Shown piece by piece: positions 57,701 through 64,000 of a DNA stretch of 64,000 nucleotides. The DNA is taken from positions 3,590,026 to 3,654,025 of the forward strand of contig NC_049987.1 in the NCBI RefSeq assembly GCF_000003815.2, given 5' to 3'. Below the pieces are notes generated by a model, which did not search any database, was not told the origin of the DNA, and saw nothing but the letters and a program-made list of their open reading frames with translations. The stretch comes from Branchiostoma floridae (taxonomy: Eukaryota > Chordata > Leptocardii > Amphioxiformes > Branchiostomatidae). Each line of letters opens with the position of its first letter. Position 1 is the stretch's first letter. The position numbers and the translations under genes were made by a program.

Positions 57701-60700
57701 AAGGTACTTGTAAGTTGAATTTCAAGTATTTTTTCTCTAATGACATGGGACAAAAGAAAAGTCACATGTTTGTTAGTGGTTGAAAAGAGATGAGCTGATC
57801 ACACATTTAATGATTTTGAATATATTTATAACAATATTCAGTGGCGTAACGACATGAGGATGGTAAATAATGATCATCATCATATTTCCAGGCGCCTCGG
57901 ACCAATCAGAAGGCCCCATTCCATGTTTGTTATGACGCTATGGCACATATATTCCGTCCAGCCAGGTGTCAAACAAAATCAACACCGGTACCGGATGAAG
58001 AAATTTTAAGAAATTCGACAAAGGAATTCACACGTTAAGTGTCATGGCCAGGGATCTATGCGCCATACAGGAGTTGGCAGGTTTGGGTAGGCTATATGGT
58101 GATAACGTTAATGATCCGCATATTCATCGGTGTATATGGTGTCATAATGCCTGAACAGGCCCTTAGCTATAACCAAGTAAAAAAAAAAAAAACACTTCGT
58201 TTGCTTCACTCACTTGCTGGTTTCGTTTGGTAATTATAGCAAAGGACCAGGCGTTATGACATCATACACACCTCAGGGCGGGTCATTTACCCTTAATTGA
58301 AATACAAAAAAATCATCAACCCCATTTTAACATTTGAATTGGCCAGAAAGATATTCATAATAGAAGATCTATAACTTACATGGATGTGATCCTAACGCTG
58401 CTCTCTTTCCTGCTGATGACACCATTATTTTCCGGTTGGGAATCTAGAATAATGCTGTTTTGGAATGTGACGTACTTCTGGGTAAAATTTGCCTGGTGAA
58501 AAAAAGAAAATTACTGCCTATCTGTGTAATTAGATCGCTTTGTTCACCAAAAGGTAGTTTCTGATTGCTTTGAAAAAAGAGACTGAATGGTAGCGAAACA
58601 AATGTTAGAGTCCATTCCAAGACACCATGTTGATGTTTGTTGCCATTGTTTAGAATTGATTTTGAAGTTTTGATATTATATGTCTATGACATTTGATACT
58701 TCAGAAATATTTTAAATACTTTCAACTTTATAAATATTTCCCTGGTCCTGTATAACTTTGGACATATTCATGGTGTGGAATTGGATACTTCTAATGGTTG
58801 CTAAATAATGATATAAGCATTCAACCATTATTTACCATGTTCTACCATTTTCTACCATTTTTTGTAAATGGTTCAGTGGGCTGGGAAGATAGCAATTCAC
58901 ACATCCTTGCAAAGTATAGTTGGGTGCCATGCAACAATGGCCCACCAGAAAGGATCCACGAGTGCCCAGCAGTGAAATCTAAAAATATACTGATGCAACA
59001 ATAGGGCTTATTTTTATGGGGGTAATAAACTAATTTTACCAATTGGCAAAGTTTATAAGTTTGTAAATGTGAAATAATCCCACAGAGGTTTCACAATTAT
59101 TCCAAATAAAGATATCATTTTTTACAATTACTTTCAAAATGTTTCTAAAATATTCAAAGGAATTCAAATAGATGAGTATTTCCAAGTCAAGTTTTTGAAA
59201 AGAATTTGATTATTGTGGCTCAGATATTCTTTTATTCAAAATAATTCAGACTAATTATAAATATCGCCTAAAAGCCTTCATGGTGTCTTGGAATGGACTC
59301 TATTATATATACAGTAAGTATTCAAAATACCACAAGTAAGATAGAACAGCACCCTTACCCTATGTCGCATGCCATTTTACCATATCAGCGTTCATGTTGT
59401 ACAGCTTCAGAAAGACTCTAACTAGTTAAGGCTACCAAACTTTGTAACTTTTGAAAACATCTATGAAGTTAACATTTTTTTGGGTGTTGTGATAACTTTT
59501 TTATTACTCTATTCAGACCGGGAGGGCTTTTGAGGCCTGCGCCAACTTCGATGTCCTATAACGCCAGAACGCCTTACGCTAAAGCCACCAAATTTGGTGA
59601 GTTTTACTAAATATTGTTGGCAACAAATTTACGAAGTTGACAAATTTTTCATTTTTTCGTGTTGCCATTGCAACCGTTTGCTGACAGGCAGTTTTGCCAA
59701 AAATCACTATCTTTGGTTCTAACAATGTATTTTTCACATTTATTTGCTTTATTACTGATATTTTGTTACATAAATAAAATCTTATATTATTTAGCATATC
59801 TTTCATAATTATATATGCAGCAATTATGCTAATTTGATGACGCCATCAGCCCAAAATCCAAGATGGCGGACCCTATGGCCATAACAAGAATAACAAGGTA
59901 ATTATCGCTTAAAATTGGTAACTACCTGGTATTTTTTCATCAAAGACCATCTAAATGAAAAGGGTTACAATTTGCATTGATTTGTACAAAAATAAAGTTT
60001 TATTTTTTCTGCTAAAGCCCAATTATTTTCATACACTAATATCTCACTTAATTCATTGTACCATTTATTGCTAAATATTAATAATTTGAGTAAGGTATAA
60101 CTTATTTACCGTTCCTCGAATAATAAAAAAATGTACACACACCTGAGTTCCACAGTCGTAGAGGTCTGTGTGAAAAATGTAGTTGGTTCCTTTCTTTTTG
60201 GCACGACAATTGTCCTCGTCGTGATCAGACCAGTGAAGGTTGTCCAGTTTGACTTTCTTCAGCTCATTAATGGGAATTGCCAGCTCCATGTCGCCATTGC
60301 TGCAGTTGGCAGAAGCTGTAGAAAAACAGTTGGCATTGTTTTTAGCCCCGATGTCTAAATAGAATTATTATTACAAGACAACTACTTTTTCAAGCACATT
60401 GGCGACGTATGACAAAAGTTGCATTATTATATTTTCCAGAATCTTTTGACTGTAAACAGGCCTCTGCGCCTCAGGTGTCACCGAAATACTTTGCCTTTTT
60501 TCGGAAGCATTTGAAAAAAAAAGTCTTCATTGTAATAAATACACAATAAAATGTTCTTTAAGGCCATATGTGTAACCAAGGGGGAGGATTACTTAATGCT
60601 ATGTTTTGGATATATGGAAAAAAAACAACTAGAAAGGCCTCTCCTACTACTAAAATAAGACTTTTATTTGACTCACCTGACATGCCAGGTTCTGTGTGAA

Positions 60701-62250
60701 AAAGGAAGAAATTGAATTAATAAGTAGGCAAAAAATTGTAAGATATGATTTTATAGTAATGCTTATGTAAGCAATTATTTGAAAAGTTTCCCTTAGTAAC
60801 TATATGAAATGGATCGTGATTTACATAATTTGCATCTCATTATGTTTATTTTCACCAAAAGTAACAGCCTACCAAAACATAGAATATCCTACAATCCCCT
60901 CTGGATTTATCCTTCGCAAAAGTAACAAACTATAAAACCCACTGCAGTTCCGAACAAGCTGCTAGGCAACCCAAACTTACACTATTTACTCCCTGTCCCA
61001 ACAGTTATCTACCACTTAAAATGATGAACCTGCCACTGCAAGAAAACTTCAGAAAAGCTTTGATGCATACTTGCCGTACCCAAACCAGCCGTCAGGAAGC
61101 CCATTATCGAACTTGACCTCTCTTTTGTGACCCCTAGCTATCCACCAAATATCATTAACATCCATCAAGAACATCTCGAGTTATCTTATATACAGACAGA
61201 CGCACTTACATACAAAGCCAGCTACAGAACCATAGTTAAAACCTAACTAAACCATTCTCGAACTTGACAATTATCTCCACTCCCGCTAAAAACCTACCAA
61301 GCATCGTGAAAATCCCCAGCTGCATTTTTAGTTATGCTGCCCAAAACAAAACGGAAAAAAAAGCTCACTGCTATACCGTTTGCCAGGTAAACCGTTTGCG
61401 GACTAGGCAGGCTTTTTCACAACCACTACACACCTACCAAAAGTCAGAAAGATCAATTCACAATTTTGTCGACTAATATGCTAGTGCCCACATACAAACC
61501 CACGTAACAGAAAAAACATAATCCAATTGGCTAAGATAACAATAGAACTTAGAGTTACCTGGACAGAAAACTCCCGAGTCGCACTCTTGTGTCTGCTCAG
61601 GATCTCCATCACACTCCGCTCCGCCGTTCTTTGGTGCCGGATCGGTGCAGCTTCGTTCCCGAGTCTGGGTACCATTTCCACACGTTACGCTGCAGTTAGA
61701 CCATGGGCTCCATNNNNNNNNNNNNNNNNNNNNNNNNNNNNNNNNNNNNNNNNNNNNNNNNNNNNNNNNNNNNNNNNNNNNNNNNNNNNNNNNNNNNNNN
61801 NNNNNNNNNNNNNGCTACAACAGCGACAATTCTGATTTTTCTCATCAATGGCTTACAGAGGGCTCTTGAAGGGTAGTACATAAATGCTATTAATAGTATG
61901 TCTATTATCGCTATGCGTTGATGCAGTATTAAAAGCTTTCATGAAAAATATTTGATTATCTGATTAAAAATGGCACAGACATTATGTATCTTTGCTTTTT
62001 CCATTAATGATATAACTATTTAAAGATGAGAGCTAAGAAATACAAATACATGAAAAACAATAGAACTTAGAGTTACCTGGACAGGAAACTTCCGAGTTGC
62101 ATCCCTTTGTCTGCTCAGGATCTCCATCACACTCCGCTCCGCCGTTCTTTGGTGCCGGATCGGTGCAGCTTCGGTCCCGACTCTTGGTACCATTTCCACA
62201 CGTCACGCTGCAGTCAGACCATGGGCTCCAGTTAGACCAGTCGCCATCAA
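54535..62250 (-). CDS. Gene B: TSP1 / ZP-domain type I membrane protein, 5'-partial
   Basis: Nine minus-strand exons are visible: 62250-62077 TSP1; 61713 (5' end in gap)-61559 TSP1; 60691-60677 linker; 60315-60143 and 58492-58380 ZP-N; 57620-57318 linker and ZP-C start; 56594-56432 ZP-C; 56077-55975 furin site; 54725-54535 membrane helix and tail. Phases and most lengths equal those of gene A exons 11-17. The first visible exon enters in phase 1, so upstream exons must lie beyond 64000 or be lost; none is seen in 62251-64000. It is presumed to be another extracellular filament or adhesion protein. Relative to A, the EGF pair is replaced by a TSP1 pair. Confidence 0.87.
54726..55974. other. 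Last intron of gene B
   Basis: No exon or recognised element. The 79-codon plus ORF at 55393-55632 is not supported. Confidence 0.45.
55975..56077 (-). CDS. Gene B exon: last ZP cysteine and furin-type site
   Basis: Encodes GCTKRAKRATGEKTDMRGRH and MIYQGPIILDDDKD. RAKR keeps the R-x-K-R consensus although neighbouring residues changed from gene A. 103 bp, phases 0-1. Confidence 0.9.
56432..56594 (-). CDS. Gene B exon: ZP-C core
   Basis: Encodes CPSDKTLQIYNITDNSKERF, FEAFHFINEWEEVYVHCEVL and CDGTDSGSRCAQ, with the four cysteines aligned to gene A exon 15. 163 bp. Confidence 0.92.
56595..57317. other. Intron of gene B
   Basis: Starts downstream of the long ZP exon and ends at TTTTCCAG. Near 56940-56980 a GGGTCTGAGTTTGAATCAC stretch is faintly B-box-like. 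Nothing else. Confidence 0.4.
57318..57620 (-). CDS. Gene B exon: ZP-N end and ZP-C start
   Basis: Encodes CKYKRQEWVESTFKPIPGGL, RLSMFPTNQYHSPYRASQYP and LSVLALNCKATMS. 303 bp, phases 2-2, highly similar to gene A exon 14. Confidence 0.92.
57621..58379. other. Intron of gene B
   Basis: No supported feature. The CATATATTCCGTCCAGCC to GCCATACAGGAGTTGG area (57945-58075) may be an old repeat. Confidence 0.4.
58380..58492 (-). CDS. Gene B exon: ZP-N part 2
   Basis: Encodes ANFTQKYVTFQNSIILDSQP through VISRKESSVRITSM. 113 bp against 110 bp in gene A, phases 0-2. NFT is a potential N-glycosylation site. Confidence 0.85.
58608..59300. mobile_element. 693-bp MITE with perfect 22-bp TIRs and TA target site
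   Basis: GAGTCCATTCCAAGACACCA (58608 onward, 22 bp) is exactly complementary to 59279-59300. TA precedes the left end and follows the right end, as for Tc1/mariner-type insertion. No transposase ORF. Confidence 0.8.
59506..60050 (+). mobile_element. CCCTATTC-family element, 3'-truncated
   Basis: The left end CTCTATTCAGACCGGGAGGG is followed by GCTAAAGCCACCAAATTTGG and an interior collinear with 26820-27150. The right terminus was not found. Confidence 0.65.
60143..60315 (-). CDS. Gene B exon: ZP-N part 1
   Basis: Encodes SANCSNGDMELAIPINELKK, LDNLHWSDHDEDNC and TNYIFHTDLYDCGTQ. The three cysteines align with gene A exon 12. 173 bp, phase 1-0. It lacks the downstream tandem copies seen in gene A. 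Confidence 0.9.
60677..60691 (-). CDS. Gene B 15-bp microexon (linker)
   Basis: Bounded by TTTTTCACACAG| and CAG|GTGAGTCAAAT, phase 1-1, encoding EPGMS. Both splice contexts match gene A exon 11. No direct transcript evidence. Confidence 0.62.
60692..61558. other. Intron of gene B
   Basis: A/C-rich dispersed repeat at about 60900-61270, with phrases like CCACCAAATATCATTAACATC, as in intron 1 of gene A. Confidence 0.45.
61559..61713 (-). CDS. Gene B exon: TSP1 domain 2, 5' end in gap
   Basis: Encodes the TSP1 repeat from the second W-x-x-W/Cys region: CSVTCGNGTQTRERSCTDPA and CDSGVFCPG. The donor is CCAG|GTAACTC, phase 1. The first part, including its acceptor, is hidden by the gap. Confidence 0.88.
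61714..61813. other. Assembly gap (100 N)
   Basis: Lies inside a TSP1 exon, between two very similar TSP1 copies. Further TSP1 exons could be missing. Confidence 0.99.
62077..62250 (-). CDS. Gene B exon: TSP1 domain 1
   Basis: A 174-bp phase 1-1 exon encoding DGDWSNWSPWSDCSVTCGNG, KSRDRSCTDPAPKNGGAECD and a final CNSEVSCPG. It has the WxxWxxW and CSVTCG motifs and six cysteines of a complete thrombospondin type 1 repeat. Nearly the same sequence as 61559-61713 including flanking intron bases, so a recent tandem duplication. Confidence 0.93.
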
Positions 62251-62394
62251 CTACATGGAAAACAGAGAAAAATGTAGTCTGGAACAAACTAGAAATACGG
62301 CTTTTCAGGCCTGCTTCAACAGTGCTATATCCCAGAATGTCTTCTATACCAAAAGCGCTTCTGGGATAGAAGCACATCAGGGATAGGCCTGCAT

Positions 62395-62905
62395 CCCAGA
62401 TTGTCTTCTATCCCAAAAGCGCTTCTGGAATATCCGGAACACGTCGCAAGCGAGGAGCGCGTTCTAGATATCCTAAATGCACTTCTGTCGAAGCGCATTC
62501 AGAATAAGCCAACGTGTTTATCCAGAACGTGCACATGTGGGAGGAGCTTAGTGTGTGTCTTAGGAGGCGGACACTATCTTGCATGTGGTTTTTCATAGTC
62601 AGAAGGCCGCCATCTTTGTTCTCCCCGCGCGGAGTTTCTTTTGTTTGTTTGGTTTGGTTTGGTTTGAGATAGCGATACTTAGCTGTGTCGGCTCCAGTAA
62701 CACGTAGAGAGCAAAGGGCAATTTTTGATACACATTTGCTCCATCCAAAATAACGTCGCGGGTCACAAGAGCAATTATACTGGATATGTTTATCAAGAGT
62801 GTGCCCGATCAGAGGACATCTTTAACATCCAGATTGCGATCCTTCGCTTGCGACGTGTTCTGGATATTACAAAGCGCTTTTTGGAAAGAAAACAATCTGG
62901 GATTT
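62395..62905. mobile_element. Foldback-type MITE
   Basis: Arms 62395-62461 and 62836-62905 are imperfect complements, for example GGAACACGTCGCAAGCGAGG against CGCTTGCGACGTGTTCTGG. The left arm motif CAAAAGCGCTTCTGG is duplicated about 67 bp upstream (62345). Upstream intron of gene B. Confidence 0.6.
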
Positions 62906-63046
62906 GCTTTTATCCTAGAAGCCTTCGAGGATACCAGACCATCTTGGAACTGACTGGCTTGGGGACCCAATGCTGACTAGGGACTGGCAGATGCCTCTTC
63001 CATGCTGCACTGCCGTCCTCTCACTTTTTTTTGATTTGTTTTTTTT

Positions 63047-63146
63047 NNNNNNNNNNNNNNNNNNNNNNNNNNNNNNNNNNNNNNNNNNNNNNNNNNNNNN
63101 NNNNNNNNNNNNNNNNNNNNNNNNNNNNNNNNNNNNNNNNNNNNNN
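63047..63146. other. Assembly gap (100 N)
   Basis: Exactly 100 N, directly before the left end of the next element. Confidence 0.99.
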
Positions 63147-63981
63147 TTACCCTATTCGGACCGGGCATTTGGGGTCATCCCTGGACGGGTGGGGGGGGGG
63201 GGGGGGTGTGGTAAGGGGTTGGCTTTTGAGGCCCGTCCCTTCTGACACCTGTAACTCTACAAGGAATTATCATATGGCCACCAAATTTTTAGAGAATGAT
63301 GTAGACATAATATCTGACAATTATCAAACGTTTGAAGCAACGATGACGTAATATGACGTAAAAATGACATCATCAATTTGACTTTTGGCTGGAGCTGTAA
63401 AAATGTGTATTCTTAGAAAACTTCAAGGCATGCTACAAAGATGTAACAACAAGTGCAGAATAAAAATGTGTATTCATACTTATGTTGCCATTAACAACAT
63501 AAATGACGTCAGAATGACGTCATTCATATTGAAGATGCCACTTGGGCTGCGCCATCCTCCTTGACTTTTCCAAAATACATTTTTTTGGCGAGAAATTATC
63601 GCAAAAGACAACGAAAATAGACTGAAAACGTACCTTTAATCGTATTATTGATGAAAATAATACTAGGTAGGTATGACTTATTAGGGATAATAAGCTACCT
63701 ATTCTTGATCTGGTCATACGGTACGCCATCTTCGATTATTGCCCGTGACGTCATCATATTAGCATGATTTATGCATGATTAATAATGAAAAAAATATTGT
63801 TGATAACATAAGATTTCATTTATGTAAGCAAATAGTCAAGTGCCTGTCAGCAGACGATTGCCATGGCAACAAGAAAAAAGGGATTTTTTTTCAAACGTTG
63901 TGAAATTGTTATCAATTTAATTTTAGGAAAGCTCACCAAGTTTGGCGGGCCTCACCACCCCCCCGTTCTGAATAGGGTTAA
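63147..63981 (+). mobile_element. CCCTATTC-family element, both ends present
   Basis: The left end CCCTATTCGGACCGGGCATT (from 63150, preceded by TTA) and right end CCCGTTCTGAATAGGG (to 63977, followed by TTAA) form a TIR. The interior has repeated TGACGTCAT and TTGCCATGGCAAC motifs. TTAA on one side suggests a second piggyBac-like family. A G-run (63191-63206) lies near the left end. Confidence 0.65.
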
Positions 63982-64000
63982 TCCGCATGGAATTAAGTTT

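Overview
The window is animal nuclear DNA, most likely from a cephalochordate such as Branchiostoma. That assignment is inference. It rests on short exons with GT-AG introns, vWA/EGF/TSP1/ZP module shuffling, a high density of diverse transposons and tRNA-derived SINEs, and AT-rich intergenic DNA. Four runs of exactly 100 N (5979-6078, 19379-19478, 61714-61813, 63047-63146) are assembly gaps.

Only two host genes are supported, and they are paralogs facing each other tail to tail. Gene A (+, 17477-41164) has 17 exons whose phases join without a break into 3528 nt (1175 codons plus stop). Its product is signal peptide, long acidic Asp/Glu/Thr/Gly repeat region, von Willebrand factor A domain with a complete MIDAS, an eight-cysteine module I do not recognise, two EGF-like domains, a ZP domain with 10 cysteines and a furin-type site, a membrane helix and a short basic tail. 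Gene B (-, 62250 down to 54535, 5' part beyond the window or lost) has the same ZP, furin-site and membrane exons with the same phases and nearly the same lengths. Where A has two EGF exons, B has two TSP1 exons; all of these are phase 1-1.

The DNA between the genes (41.2-54.5 kb) is itself an imperfect inverted repeat: 41.7-44.3 plus 46.1-47.3 kb matches 50.8-54.1 kb on the other strand. Its centre (47.3-50.8 kb) holds GTAC-rich tandem arrays, a SINE and a 971-bp TTAA-flanked element. The whole locus therefore looks like an old inverted duplication. A second, much younger inverted repeat duplicates the promoter and signal-peptide exon of gene A (17285-17637 against 19479-19832), with one arm next to an assembly gap.

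Regions 1-17 kb and 17.6-25 kb are almost entirely repeats. They include a DIRS/Ngaro-like retroelement relic with an intact SR-rich Gag-like ORF and two 173-bp direct repeats (96-4610), LINE and Penelope-like relics, tandem arrays, and a direct segmental duplication (11.06-13.36 and 15.63-16.94 kb). One copy of that duplication carries a 971-bp piggyBac-like element and the other preserves the empty TTAA site. No tRNA or rRNA gene and no CRISPR array was seen; the tRNA-like sequences are SINE heads. All repeat similarities were judged by eye, so repeat boundaries are approximate unless described as exact.
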